Under the pieces are notes generated by a model. The model saw only the letters and a program-made list of their open reading frames with translations, was not told where the DNA came from and did no database searches. 46,117 nt of DNA, taken from RZZS01 sp964498755. Lineage in GTDB: Bacteria > Pseudomonadota > Alphaproteobacteria > Micavibrionales > Micavibrionaceae. Position 1 is the stretch's first letter. Every line of letters starts with the position of its first letter. Shown piece after piece: positions 8,480 through 16,993 of the stretch. The position numbers and the translations under genes are program-made. The stretch is taken from positions 1 through 46,117 of the forward strand of contig CAZCIB010000017.1 of assembly GCA_964498755.1 (NCBI GenBank). The letters are read 5' to 3'.

Positions 8480-9516
8480 TAATAGTTAAACGAAGGCTCG
8501 ATCGTCATCAAATGCGGAACGTCGCTGTATTGGATTTCGGGATGCAGGACGGAATTGCCGTGCGAATGCTCCCAGACCTGGTGATCAAGCGCGACCTGCG
8601 TTGTCCCGGCCTGCCGCGCCATGAGGCGGATGATATACCGTCCGAGTATGCGGTTTTCCAGCTCCTCCGGCGCGCCAATAGCGAAGCGTTCGCCTGCTTC
8701 AATTTTTGCTTTTAATTGGTTTGAGGGGATCAAAATTCCTTCAACCATCATCACGTGAGAAATCTTGTTATCCGGGAAGGCGGTGATTTTGTCCGCGTCC
8801 CTGAATGGCGCGCGCTGGCCGCAGCGGGGCAGGGCGAGCGAGAGGCTCGCCGCGAGATGCTGGGCGCGTTTCAGGACCGGAATTTCAAAAGTTTCGTTGC
8901 TATTAAACGTATAGTCATGCGCGTCCCTGAATTTCGGCAGATAATGCCAGAGCCGCTCAACAAAGTTTTCAACGCTGCCGTCCGCCGCATCCAGGAACGC
9001 GCAAAAAGAGCCGCCGAATTCCCGCGCACAGTATCGGCCCATTTCATTGAGCGACTCGGCGAACATGGATGAAATCTTGGCGCTGACGGGTTTGGCCGGA
9101 TCGAATTTCAGAATAAGGCGAATGTCTTCCGGCGATATCTGCGCCATTTGATGTGCAGGCAGATTCCGCTCGTCCTCAAAATACCGTTTTAGCCGCAGGG
9201 CAACCGTTTCATAGAGGCCGCACTCCGGCTCCTGAAACCCTTCGGCGCGGAGCAGTTTTGAGTAAGGCCCGCCAAAATTCACCGCCTCAAGCGCGAAAAA
9301 GTAATTGAGCGTACGTTCGACGTCATCCGCGTCGAACAGGTGACAATCGGGGCTTAACAACTCCTGCTCCGGCTTGCGTGGGAGTTTTTCAAGGAAGACC
9401 GCAAATTTGCTTGCGTTGATCGTGAAATGCCGCGCGTTCTCAGCTAGACGCGCATCGAGACTCTCAATGCGCTCGTAAAGGGATCGCGTCTCAGTTTTTA
9501 GTGCGTGTTGCGTCAT
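8479..9516 (-). CDS. Queuosine-salvage-like protein (DUF2419/QNG1 family)
   Basis: A 345-residue protein that I place in the DUF2419 (Q-salvage) family, whose studied members are queuosine 5'-phosphate N-glycosylases releasing queuine for tRNA modification. Supporting blocks are HLFDADDVERTLNYFFALEA followed by VNFGG (family: ALNF), FEIPVLKRAQHLAASL (family: KRAQ), the stretch beginning DADKITAFPDNKI before the GIL motif (family: LTMFADYRVPQ...GIL), ELENRILGRYIIRLM and ALDHQVWEHSH (family: iDxxLW). Several consensus residues differ (ADYRVPQ is PDNKISH), so this is a divergent branch. The start ATG overlaps the purL stop by four bases (ATGA), so the two are translationally coupled. Confidence 0.7.
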   Translation of the reverse strand: MTQHALKTETRSLYERIESLDARLAENARHFTINASKFAVFLEKLPRKPEQELLSPDCHLFDADDVERTLNYFFALEAVNFGGPYSKLLRAEGFQEPECGLYETVALRLKRYFEDERNLPAHQMAQISPEDIRLILKFDPAKPVSAKISSMFAESLNEMGRYCAREFGGSFCAFLDAADGSVENFVERLWHYLPKFRDAHDYTFNSNETFEIPVLKRAQHLAASLSLALPRCGQRAPFRDADKITAFPDNKISHVMMVEGILIPSNQLKAKIEAGERFAIGAPEELENRILGRYIIRLMARQAGTTQVALDHQVWEHSHGNSVLHPEIQYSDVPHLMTIEPSFNY

Positions 9517-11843
9517 GCCATATACCCTGGCAGCCAGCCTGTATGCGCGGCGTTTAAATCGTCAACCGCGATATCGGAGCCATCCGGAAAAACCAGAGAA
9601 CCTTCGCAGGTATGCCCGATGATGCTGCACGGGATATCTTTTTCCGAGGCGCGGGAGATTACGATATCCGGCGTTTTAACGGCCACGACGTAGCGCGCCT
9701 GATCCTCGCCGAACCAGAACGCGCCTGGATTGTCGCCCGGATCAATCGTTATTTTTGCGCCGACGTTCCCCGCCATCGCCATTTCCGCAAGTGCGCAGAG
9801 CAGGCCGCCGTCGGAAATATCGTGACAGGCCGTGATTAGCGCGGCGTCAATGAGCTCCCGGATAAACGCGCCGTGGCGTTTTTCTTTTTCAAGATCAACG
9901 GGCGGCGGCAGGCCAATCTCTTCGCCGTAAATCTCGCGCAAATAGAGCGACTGGCCGAGATGCGTCCCACGCCCACCGATCAAGAGAATGCTCTCATTCG
10001 GTTCTTTGAGCGCCATATCCATGGCCTTTGACCAGTCGTCTATTTTCCCGACGCCGCCGATCACGGGCGTCGGCAGTATAGCGGTTCCGGAGGTCTCGTT
10101 ATAAAGCGAGACGTTGCCGGAAACGACCGGGTAATCGAGAGCGCGGCAGGCCTCGGCCATGCCCTCAACGCAGCCGACGAACTGCGCCATGATGTGCGGC
10201 TTTTCGGGATTGCCGAAATTGAGGTTGTTCGTCACCGCCAAAGGCGTCGCGCCGGTCGCGCAGATATTGCGGTAGCTCTCCGCAACTGCCTGTTTGCCGC
10301 CTGAATGCGGATCGGCCTTGCAGTAGCGCGGGTTGCAGTCGGATGTCAAAGCCAGGGCTTTGACAGTTGCGAGTTGCGAGTTGCGAGTTACAGGATCGCC
10401 CTTACTCGCCACTCGCCACTCACTACTCGCTACTCTAACGAGAGCCGCATCCGCCGCCTTGCCGTTTTGCGTTCCCGTTACGCCGGGGCTGAAGACCGTC
10501 TCGCCCATGACAAGAGAGTCGTATTGCTCCCAGATCCACGCCTTGGACGCCATGTCGGGGGAGGAGAGCAGTTTTGTCAGCTTTGTCGGCGTGTCAGTTA
10601 TGTCAGTTGAGTAGTTATTTAGTTTCTCACTAATAGACTGATCAACTGATCCACTAACAGACTGCTCCACTGGCCGGTCATACACCGGCGCCTCGTCCAC
10701 CAGCGGCGGCACGGGAATATCGCACCATGTGCGCCCGTACATATTGAGAACCAGCCTGCGCTCTTCGGTCGTCTCGCCGATGATCGCGAAATCGAGATCC
10801 CATTTTTTGAAAATCTCTTCGGCGATATGTTCCTTGCCGGGCTCAAGGATCATCAGCATGCGCTCCTGACTTTCCGAAAGCATCAGCTCGTAAGGAGACA
10901 TATGCGTCTCGCGCTGCGGGACTTTGTCGAGGTCAAGCGTGACGCCGATCTGGCCCTTGTCGGCGATTTCGACCGTCGACGACGTCAGACCGGCCGCGCC
11001 CATATCCTGTATCGAGACAATCGCGTCTTTCTGCATGAGCTCAAGGCAGGCCTCAAGCAATAATTTTTCAGTGAACGGATCGCCGACCTGCACCGTGGGC
11101 CTGTCGCCTTCCTCGCCTTCCTCGAATTCGGCGCTGGCCATCGTCGCGCCGTGAATGCCGTCACGCCCGGTTTTCGAGCCAACGTAAACGACCGGCTGCC
11201 CGGCCTTCGCGCCGCGCGCGTAGTAAATCTTGTCTTGCTCCGCGATGCCGACCGTCATGGCGTTCACGAGGATATTGCCGTTATAGGAGGGATGAAACTG
11301 CGTCTCGCCGCCCACCGTCGGCACGCCCATGCAGTTGCCGTAACCCGCAATGCCCGCCACGACGCCGGACAGGAGATGCTTTGTTTTGGGATGGGATGGA
11401 TCGCCGAAACGGAGCGCGTTTAAATTTGCAATGGGGCGCGCTCCCATGGTGAACACGTCGCGCATGATGCCGCCCACGCCCGTGGCCGCGCCCTGATAAG
11501 GCTCGATAAAGCTCGGGTGGTTGTGGGATTCCATTTTAAAGATGGCGGCCTGACCGTCGCCGATATCAATGACGCCCGCGTTCTCGCCCGGTCCCTGAAT
11601 GACCCAGGGCGCGCTCGTCGGCAGTTTTTTCAAATGGATGCGCGAGGATTTGTAGGAGCAATGCTCGCTCCACATCACCGAGAATATCCCGAGTTCCGTG
11701 AAAGACGGCGCGCGGTTCAGAATGCGCAAAATATGCGCGTACTCGTCCGGCGAGAGGCCATACTCTTTCCCGAGCGCTTCATTGACTTCGGGCTCTTTGA
11801 ACGCCGGGGCGTTCGTGTCGTTTTTAAGGGCTGCGTTTGTCAT
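9513..11843 (-). CDS. purL: Phosphoribosylformylglycinamidine synthase subunit PurL
   Basis: PurL is the ATP-dependent synthase subunit that converts FGAR to FGAM in purine synthesis, using ammonia from PurQ within a PurS-PurQ-PurL complex. The 776 residues exceed the usual 730-740. Conserved blocks are present: FTELGIFSVMWSEHCSYKSS, MESHNHPSFIEPYQGAATG, VSIQDMGAAGLTSST, NNLNFGNPEKP, and GGRGTHLGQSLYL. The excess lies in two poorly conserved places: residues about 390-424 (SVDQSISEKLNNYSTD and on) and about 470-493 (EWRVASKGDPVTRNSQ), both encoded by repeat-like DNA. The frame stays open through both, so the gene is probably functional. The ribosome-binding site is weak. Confidence 0.96.
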   Translation of the reverse strand: MTNAALKNDTNAPAFKEPEVNEALGKEYGLSPDEYAHILRILNRAPSFTELGIFSVMWSEHCSYKSSRIHLKKLPTSAPWVIQGPGENAGVIDIGDGQAAIFKMESHNHPSFIEPYQGAATGVGGIMRDVFTMGARPIANLNALRFGDPSHPKTKHLLSGVVAGIAGYGNCMGVPTVGGETQFHPSYNGNILVNAMTVGIAEQDKIYYARGAKAGQPVVYVGSKTGRDGIHGATMASAEFEEGEEGDRPTVQVGDPFTEKLLLEACLELMQKDAIVSIQDMGAAGLTSSTVEIADKGQIGVTLDLDKVPQRETHMSPYELMLSESQERMLMILEPGKEHIAEEIFKKWDLDFAIIGETTEERRLVLNMYGRTWCDIPVPPLVDEAPVYDRPVEQSVSGSVDQSISEKLNNYSTDITDTPTKLTKLLSSPDMASKAWIWEQYDSLVMGETVFSPGVTGTQNGKAADAALVRVASSEWRVASKGDPVTRNSQLATVKALALTSDCNPRYCKADPHSGGKQAVAESYRNICATGATPLAVTNNLNFGNPEKPHIMAQFVGCVEGMAEACRALDYPVVSGNVSLYNETSGTAILPTPVIGGVGKIDDWSKAMDMALKEPNESILLIGGRGTHLGQSLYLREIYGEEIGLPPPVDLEKEKRHGAFIRELIDAALITACHDISDGGLLCALAEMAMAGNVGAKITIDPGDNPGAFWFGEDQARYVVAVKTPDIVISRASEKDIPCSIIGHTCEGSLVFPDGSDIAVDDLNAAHTGWLPGYMA
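10364..10434. repeat. Palindromic element inside purL (GAGTNGCGAGT family)
   Basis: The left arm has three copies of the word GCGAGTT and the right arm has five of the reverse-complement type ACTCGCCACT. The word composition matches the intergenic elements at 7045 and 40764. Read in the purL frame it adds about 24 residues between the conserved blocks ALVRV and KALALTSDC without breaking the frame. Confidence 0.85.
10575..10672. repeat. Word-repeat insert inside purL (GTCAGTT / CTGATCAACTGATC family)
   Basis: One half carries copies of a word like TGTCAGTTATGTCAGTTGAG and the other half carries GACTGATCAACTGATCCACT. The second word resembles the CAGCTAATCAACT words at 39535. In purL it encodes a low-complexity linker rich in Ser, Asp, Thr and Lys at a position that is variable in the family, so the native length here is uncertain. 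Confidence 0.6.
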
Positions 11844-11847
11844 GAAG

Positions 11848-11885
11848 ACTTTATAACCGCGAAGGCGCGAAGATGCGAAGAAAAA
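11848..11885. repeat. Short run of GCGAAGG-type words upstream of purL
   Basis: The words CCGCGAAGGC, GCGAAGATGCGAAG follow each other in the 83-base gap between the P-loop gene and purL. It looks like one arm of another word-repeat family; no clear second arm is seen. Confidence 0.4.
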
Positions 11886-11926
11886 TTATGCGGGCCAAAA
11901 ACGGGGACGGAGTAAAACAGGCGTTC

Positions 11927-12520
11927 TTACTCTCTCTCCATCAGCGATTCCCGCACCATGCCGCGCATGCGTCCGTCGCCTTCGTCGCCTCGGTTTATTG
12001 AGTCGCGCACCGAGTCGAGGAAATCCTGCGCGTCGCGTTCGGATTTCAAAACGACATGCGGCGTTCCGGAGGAGAGAATAACGTCCTCGATCTTCGGCTT
12101 CGTCACCTTGTTGAACCGCATCATATAGCGCATATGGCTGAATGTCGGGCGTTCCGGGCAGCCCTCCGCCATGTCGTCGCGCGTCCGACCGTAATGCCTG
12201 ACGCCACGCACGATAAACCGGAGCAGACAATACCAGAGTGGAAAATCAAAAAACACCACAAACTGCGCTTTCCTGAACCGGCCCGGCATGGTGCGCGTAT
12301 TGTTGCCGTCGAGAATCCAGCGGTCTTCGTAGATAATGGCGTCGTGCCGTGATTCGAACTCGACGCGCGGAGCCTCGACCCATCCCGGCTGCCAGAAGAA
12401 TTTATCGAGGTGATAGACGGGCAGGTCCATAATGCCGCCCAGCTTTTTCGCGAGCGTCGACTTGCCGGAGCCGGAGCGGCCTACGACGGCGATGCGGGAT
12501 ATGGTTTTGAAGTCTCTCAT
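11927..12520 (-). CDS. P-loop NTPase, topology-modulation/adenylate-kinase-like
   Basis: A 197-residue small nucleoside-kinase-like protein. The Walker A motif GRSGSGKST spans residues 14-22. The following pattern LDKFFWQPGWVEAP, then WILDGNNTRTMPGRF and FVVFFDFPLWYCLLRFIVR, is typical of the group annotated as topology modulation protein or AAA-type adenylate kinase, whose real substrate is not known. The C-terminal tail (about residues 170-197) is charged and probably disordered. It lies 19 bases after the GNAT gene stop and 83 bases before purL, all on the minus strand. Confidence 0.85.
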   Translation of the reverse strand: MRDFKTISRIAVVGRSGSGKSTLAKKLGGIMDLPVYHLDKFFWQPGWVEAPRVEFESRHDAIIYEDRWILDGNNTRTMPGRFRKAQFVVFFDFPLWYCLLRFIVRGVRHYGRTRDDMAEGCPERPTFSHMRYMMRFNKVTKPKIEDVILSSGTPHVVLKSERDAQDFLDSVRDSINRGDEGDGRMRGMVRESLMERE

Positions 12521-12539
12521 TGCGCCGACGCGTTCATCC

Positions 12540-13007
12540 TTATGTTCCGTGTGTTCCGTCCTTCAACTCATAACGTATCCAGTCCGTCTCCACGGCGATT
12601 TTATCATAGAGCAGCCGCGCGCGCGCATTACCGGAAAGCGTAATCCAGTATACCTTTTTTACGCCGGATTTGCGCGCTTCATTTCCGACGTGATCTATGA
12701 GCGTACGCGCGAGTCCTTTATTTCTGTGTTGCGGCGTTACGTATAAATCATTGAGATACCAGACCGGGGCCAAAGATTGCGTTACGTATTGCGCCGCGCA
12801 TTGAACAAGAGCCGCCGGATCACCATTCGCGCTTACGGCATACCAGCCAAAAAGAGGGAAATGCGGGTTTAAAAAACGCCGCCAGAGCGTGTTCATATGC
12901 GCGGATTCGATAAATCGCGGATCGTCTGCGTTATATCCACGATACAGAGCCTCCCATATTTTGCGGTCTTTTTGCCTTAAGGGAGCTATGGTGAATTCCT
13001 TGTTCAT
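12540..13007 (-). CDS. GNAT family N-acetyltransferase
   Basis: A 155-residue acetyltransferase of the GNAT fold, which moves an acetyl group from acetyl-CoA to an amine. The acetyl-CoA-binding motif A is LNDLYVTPQHRNKGLARTLI with the R/QxxGxG/A-type loop RNKGLA, near residues 87-106. Motif B follows as NARARLLYDKI. The short start TIAPLRQKDRKIWEALYRGY is typical for this subgroup. The acceptor cannot be inferred. The start ATG at 13007 has only a weak ribosome-binding site. Confidence 0.85.
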   Translation of the reverse strand: MNKEFTIAPLRQKDRKIWEALYRGYNADDPRFIESAHMNTLWRRFLNPHFPLFGWYAVSANGDPAALVQCAAQYVTQSLAPVWYLNDLYVTPQHRNKGLARTLIDHVGNEARKSGVKKVYWITLSGNARARLLYDKIAVETDWIRYELKDGTHGT

Positions 13008-13147
13008 GCGCTTTATTTTAGGGCGTATGACAAGGCGCGCAAGCGCGGTTTTTAGAGCGCGTCGCGTTAAAACAGAATCATGTCATCGCGTCCTTCGCGA
13101 CTTCATGGCGATCGTAGCGCCGACGATACCGGATTTTCACAGTTTCC

Positions 13148-13186
13148 GGGGACACACACTTTTTGCAGGAAAAAGTGTGTGTCCCC
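13148..13186. repeat. Perfect 17-bp palindrome, GGGGACAC family
   Basis: Bases 13148-13164 and 13170-13186 are perfect reverse complements of 17 bases with a five-base loop. The ends read GGGGACAC and GTGTCCCC, as does the shorter element at 35547. It lies between two minus-strand genes and could act as a hairpin after the DUF3360 gene. The rest of the 192-base gap holds a GC-rich stretch (13040-13070) with the word GCGCGTCGCGTTAAAACAGA, possibly another dispersed repeat. Confidence 0.85.
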
Positions 13187-13199
13187 TTTTATGGGACTC

Positions 13200-14762
13200 T
13201 CAAACAACGGGCTTTTGCTCTCCGACGAGCAGCGCCGGTATCCCGTACCGGTCCTCGAGCATGCCGACGGCCAGCATGGCCGCAAGGCAAATCAGGAAAA
13301 CGGCTGCGGGGATGACAAGCCGGTCGAGCCTGCTTAAGGAAGCGGGGCGTTCCTTGTCGCCGATCAGCCCGTTGTTGTCGAGCAGCATGGAAAGCGCCCA
13401 GGCCAGAACCGGATTGGTCACCATAGCGGCGAAGACGCAAATGCCTGCAGCCTTGGCGTCTTTTTCCTCCTTGATCATCTGGATGCCGGCCTCAAGTAAA
13501 GGCAATGCGACGCCCACCAGCAGCGCAACGCGCATGACGGGAGGCCACACGGCCACGTCCATGGGAAAGCCCAGAACGGCGATCAGCATGACGAAACAGC
13601 CGAGAAGGATCGCGCCCGCGGGAATCGGGCGTTTGGCAATCGCCGCCGGGATCATGTACGTCCCCCAGCTGGAGGTGATGTTGCCCCCGCCGACTGCGGT
13701 CCCGACCATCTGGCGGAAGGAGCACATCATCATCGTGTCATCAACATCCATCAGAACTTTCTCGGAATTTTTAGGATAGTTCATTTCCTGGAATATCTTG
13801 TGGCCTAGGAAATCGGGCGGCCACATGGCCACGGCCAGTATGGCGAAGGGCAGAGAGGCGATGAAATGCTCAAGCCCGGGCAGGCCCAGCATCCAGCCCT
13901 GATCCTCGGAGCCCCACCAGTAAACCGGGTTCAGGTTCGGCAGGCCCGGCTCGGTGACTAAATTGACGCTGAATCCCGTTCCCAGTAAAAGCGCAATGAC
14001 AAGGCCAGCCGCGGCGCAGAGCGGGATCGCAAGCCAGCGCTTGCCCAGTCTGGCCAGTATGGCGTAGACGACGACCACGACCCCCAGCACGACCAAAGCG
14101 ACGTATCCCAGATCGCCCGGCGCTACGCCCGCTTCGGGATTGCTGAGCCCGTTCGCCCAGAGGGTCAGGGAATTGATCTGGCTTACGGAGCCGGTAAAGC
14201 CGAGAAACACCAGAAGCCCCCCCGCTACGCCCTTGCTGGTCAGGTTAACCAGCCTCGAGCCGCCCTTGAGCGCGCTTAAGGCGAGCCCGAAAACCCCGAT
14301 CAGCAGGGCCAGCGCCAACGGATGCGCGCCCGCGATGGCGATGGATAAGATCAGCGGGATCATGGGGCCGTGATTGCCCGCGAGATTCGCGCGCGGATTG
14401 ATAAAGCCGGAGGCCAGCACGCAGAAAAGCAGGGCCGGGATGAGCATTTCCACGCGGGTCACTTCTATCGCGAAAGCCGTTACATCAAGGGCGCGGTCAA
14501 TGCCTTCCCGGGCCCAGCGCGCGTTCAGGCCTTCCGCCCATGACGTCATGACGGCCGAATACATCGCGATAATCCCGATGGTCCCCGCAATCGCCGGCAC
14601 AAGATCTTCCCATTCAAAGCGGAAATCGCGCCCCGGAAGATTGAGCCGGTAGCGTCTCGGCTTCATGATCTGGAGCTCGTGGTCCAGATACGCGGCGCGG
14701 TTTTCAAACGCGCTGGCCGGTTTGTGTTCTTCGGCGTAGCTTCGCTCTATTTTCGTATGCAT
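13200..14762 (-). CDS. DUF3360 family putative permease
   Basis: A polytopic protein of 520 residues with about 12 hydrophobic segments. The stretches MKPRRYRLNLPGRDFRFEWE, FINPRANLAGNHGPMIPLI, WWGSEDQGWMLGLPGLEHF, MWPPDFLGHKIFQ and GGGNITSSWGTYMIPAAIAK agree with what I remember of the DUF3360 family, which resembles xanthine/uracil and SulP-type transporters; its substrate is unknown. The frame is open up to 14978, but the ATG at 14762 (MHTKIERSYAEEHKP) gives the family-like N-terminus; an ATG at 14804 is also possible. It is divergent from the OFA transporter, so the two may serve a common organic-anion pathway. Confidence 0.75.
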   Translation of the reverse strand: MHTKIERSYAEEHKPASAFENRAAYLDHELQIMKPRRYRLNLPGRDFRFEWEDLVPAIAGTIGIIAMYSAVMTSWAEGLNARWAREGIDRALDVTAFAIEVTRVEMLIPALLFCVLASGFINPRANLAGNHGPMIPLILSIAIAGAHPLALALLIGVFGLALSALKGGSRLVNLTSKGVAGGLLVFLGFTGSVSQINSLTLWANGLSNPEAGVAPGDLGYVALVVLGVVVVVYAILARLGKRWLAIPLCAAAGLVIALLLGTGFSVNLVTEPGLPNLNPVYWWGSEDQGWMLGLPGLEHFIASLPFAILAVAMWPPDFLGHKIFQEMNYPKNSEKVLMDVDDTMMMCSFRQMVGTAVGGGNITSSWGTYMIPAAIAKRPIPAGAILLGCFVMLIAVLGFPMDVAVWPPVMRVALLVGVALPLLEAGIQMIKEEKDAKAAGICVFAAMVTNPVLAWALSMLLDNNGLIGDKERPASLSRLDRLVIPAAVFLICLAAMLAVGMLEDRYGIPALLVGEQKPVV

Positions 14763-14971
14763 TGTCTGTGGCGCTCTCTCGGCAGGGTGTATGGAGAAAT
14801 TCATTGAACGGCGGTGGTTATGGGCGGGGGCTATGGATTTTGCGCTTCTGAATGCCTGCGGGGAAATAGTAATAATTCCTGTTTGCGCCTGCAAGCATTT
14901 CGCTGTTTTGTAATGTTTGGAACCGTATAAAGGCCTCTCAGCGCCTGCGCCAATTTGTCGCACCGAAAGTC

Positions 14972-15000
14972 TTTCCAATCCCTGCCGGCTTAATTATAAT
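14972..15000 (+). promoter_or_regulatory. Predicted promoter of the OFA transporter
   Basis: TTTCCA (14972-14977), 17 bases, then a perfect TATAAT (14995-15000) within the 277-base divergent region 14763-15039. It predicts a leader of about 33 bases before the ATG at 15040, which has AGGGGA at good spacing. The remainder of this region shows no other structure. Confidence 0.55.
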
Positions 15001-15039
15001 TTTCCTGAATAAATTAAATGACGCTTTAGGGGAAAATAC

Positions 15040-16794
15040 ATGCCGGGTTTGTTCAACGCTCTTCACAAGGATCACATCGTCGCAAAGGACGGGTTTAATC
15101 GCTGGCTGGTGCCGCCCGCCGCGATCGCCATACATCTGTGCATCGGCTCGGTCTATTCATGGAGCATATTTAATCCGGCCCTGACCAAAACAATCGGCGG
15201 GGTCGCGTCTTCGTCGCAGGACTGGGGGCTGGATTCGGTCGTTATCATCTTTTCTATCGCAATTGTTTTCCTAGGGCTGTCAGCGGCGTTTGCCGGGAAA
15301 TGGCTGGAAAAAGTCGGGCCGCGCATGGTCGGCGTGGTCGCCGCCTGCCTTTGGGGCGGCGGCTTTATCGTCGGCGGGCTTGGCATTGTGTTGCATGAAT
15401 TATGGCTTCTTTATCTCGGCTACGGCGTTCTGGGCGGCTGCGGACTCGGGCTTGGCTACGTCTCCCCGGTGAGTACGCTGATACGCTGGTTTCCAGACAG
15501 GCGCGGCATGGCCACAGGCATGGCGATTATGGGCTTTGGCGGCGGGGCGATGATCGGCGCGCCGCTGAAGGAATTCCTGATTAAAACCTATTACGAGGCC
15601 CCAACCTATCTTGGCGCGGCTGACAGCGTAAGGCTGATTACGGAGGGCGGGAAGCGATTCGCGGAAACGGCGGCAGGCCTGCAGGAAGTCGTCGTGATCA
15701 CCGCCTCCGACGTGGCCAGAATGATCGTGCCGGGTCCGGAAGGGGTTTACCTCGCGGGAACAGGCGATGCTGGCGTGGCGGGCGCGTTCTTTACGCTCGG
15801 CGTTTTCTATTTCGCCGTGATGATGATCGCTGCGTTTTCTTTTCGCGTGCCCAAAGCGGGCTGGATACCGGCGGGCTGGACGCCGCCTTCCGAAGAAGAT
15901 CTCAAGAAAAAGATGCGCACGACCAAAAACGTGCATATCGATCAGGCGTTAAAAACGCCGCAGTTCTATTTATTGTGGATCGTGCTGTGCTTTAACGTCA
16001 CCGCCGGGATCGGCGTGATTGGCGTCGCGAAAACCATGATGGGCGATATCTTCGGCACGGCGATGCCGATGATCGTCACAGGAGCGTTCGCTGCGACCTA
16101 TGTCATGATGATCAGCGTCTTTAACATGTGTGGGCGGTTTTTCTGGGCCTCGATGTCGGATTATCTGGGGCGTAAAATGACCTACACGATTTTCTTCGTG
16201 CTCGGCATGATCCTCTATCTCTCCATCCCGTTTACGGCGGCGCAGGTCAGCGTCGACCCGGTTATTACGTGGCTCGTCATGTTCTACGCCGCGACGATGG
16301 TCATCTTCACGATGTATGGCGGCGGGTTCGCCACGATCCCGGCTTACCTCGCCGATATTTTCGGTACGCAATATGTCGGCGGCATTCACGGGCGGCTGCT
16401 GACGGCATGGAGCGCGGCCGGGGTTCTCGGGCCGCTCGCGATTACGCATTTGCGGGAAATGTCGCTTAAAAGCGCTGTGAACGACCTCGTACAGGTGATT
16501 GATCCACAGGTCTTCGCCGCCAAGTTCGGCGCCGGGATTGAACAGCTCGACGTGCTGATGGCCAACCATACGGTCACGATCGGCAAGCTGATGGAAATCG
16601 CGCCGGATGGCACGATCGACCCGACGCCAACGCTGTATAACACGACGATGTTCGCCATGGCGGGGCTGTTGTTTATTGCGCTGCTCGCAAACCTCGCGGT
16701 TAAGCCCGTGGCGGAAAAGCACTACATGGATGAAAACGCGGGCGACAAAGTCGTCAAGCCGGCGGCCAATAAGGCGACGCAACCGGCGGAGTAG
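15040..16794 (+). CDS. OFA family MFS transporter (oxalate/formate antiporter-like)
   Basis: A 584-residue major facilitator transporter with about 12 membrane segments. The start WLVPPAAIAIHLCIGSVYSW is the hallmark of the OFA (oxalate:formate antiporter) family. Other marks are the A-like loops GKWLEKVGPR and RWFPDRRGMATGMAIMGFG and the second-half GRFFWASMSDYLGRK. It is longer than typical OFA members (about 400-450), with an insert near residues 180-245 between helices 5 and 6 and another after residue 480, as in a known long subgroup. The substrate is probably a small organic anion but is not determined. An AGGGGA ribosome-binding site precedes the ATG. Confidence 0.9.
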   Translation: MPGLFNALHKDHIVAKDGFNRWLVPPAAIAIHLCIGSVYSWSIFNPALTKTIGGVASSSQDWGLDSVVIIFSIAIVFLGLSAAFAGKWLEKVGPRMVGVVAACLWGGGFIVGGLGIVLHELWLLYLGYGVLGGCGLGLGYVSPVSTLIRWFPDRRGMATGMAIMGFGGGAMIGAPLKEFLIKTYYEAPTYLGAADSVRLITEGGKRFAETAAGLQEVVVITASDVARMIVPGPEGVYLAGTGDAGVAGAFFTLGVFYFAVMMIAAFSFRVPKAGWIPAGWTPPSEEDLKKKMRTTKNVHIDQALKTPQFYLLWIVLCFNVTAGIGVIGVAKTMMGDIFGTAMPMIVTGAFAATYVMMISVFNMCGRFFWASMSDYLGRKMTYTIFFVLGMILYLSIPFTAAQVSVDPVITWLVMFYAATMVIFTMYGGGFATIPAYLADIFGTQYVGGIHGRLLTAWSAAGVLGPLAITHLREMSLKSAVNDLVQVIDPQVFAAKFGAGIEQLDVLMANHTVTIGKLMEIAPDGTIDPTPTLYNTTMFAMAGLLFIALLANLAVKPVAEKHYMDENAGDKVVKPAANKATQPAE

Positions 16795-16993
16795 TTATGA
16801 GTTTTTTCAGTATATGAGTTTGACCGGTCTTTTGGTTGGCGTTGATGAACTGCCAAAAATGCAAGAAAACTAACGCGCCGTTATTTCAAAAAAAGTCCCG
16901 TCCATCTAGATACTCTGTCTTTAAATTTTTTGCTTGTGTTGCGAGTTTTTAACATATAAAAGGGCTGTGACTTACCTTTACAAAGGAAATTTT

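Noticed and set aside
10364..10434. Possible frameshift or pseudogenisation of purL
   Set aside because: The frame stays open through both inserts, and all conserved PurL blocks on both sides are in the same frame.
12889..13779. Plus-strand open frame of 296 codons
   Set aside because: It crosses the GNAT start, a palindrome and the antisense of the DUF3360 gene; its composition is Ser, Arg and Ala-rich as expected for a shadow frame.
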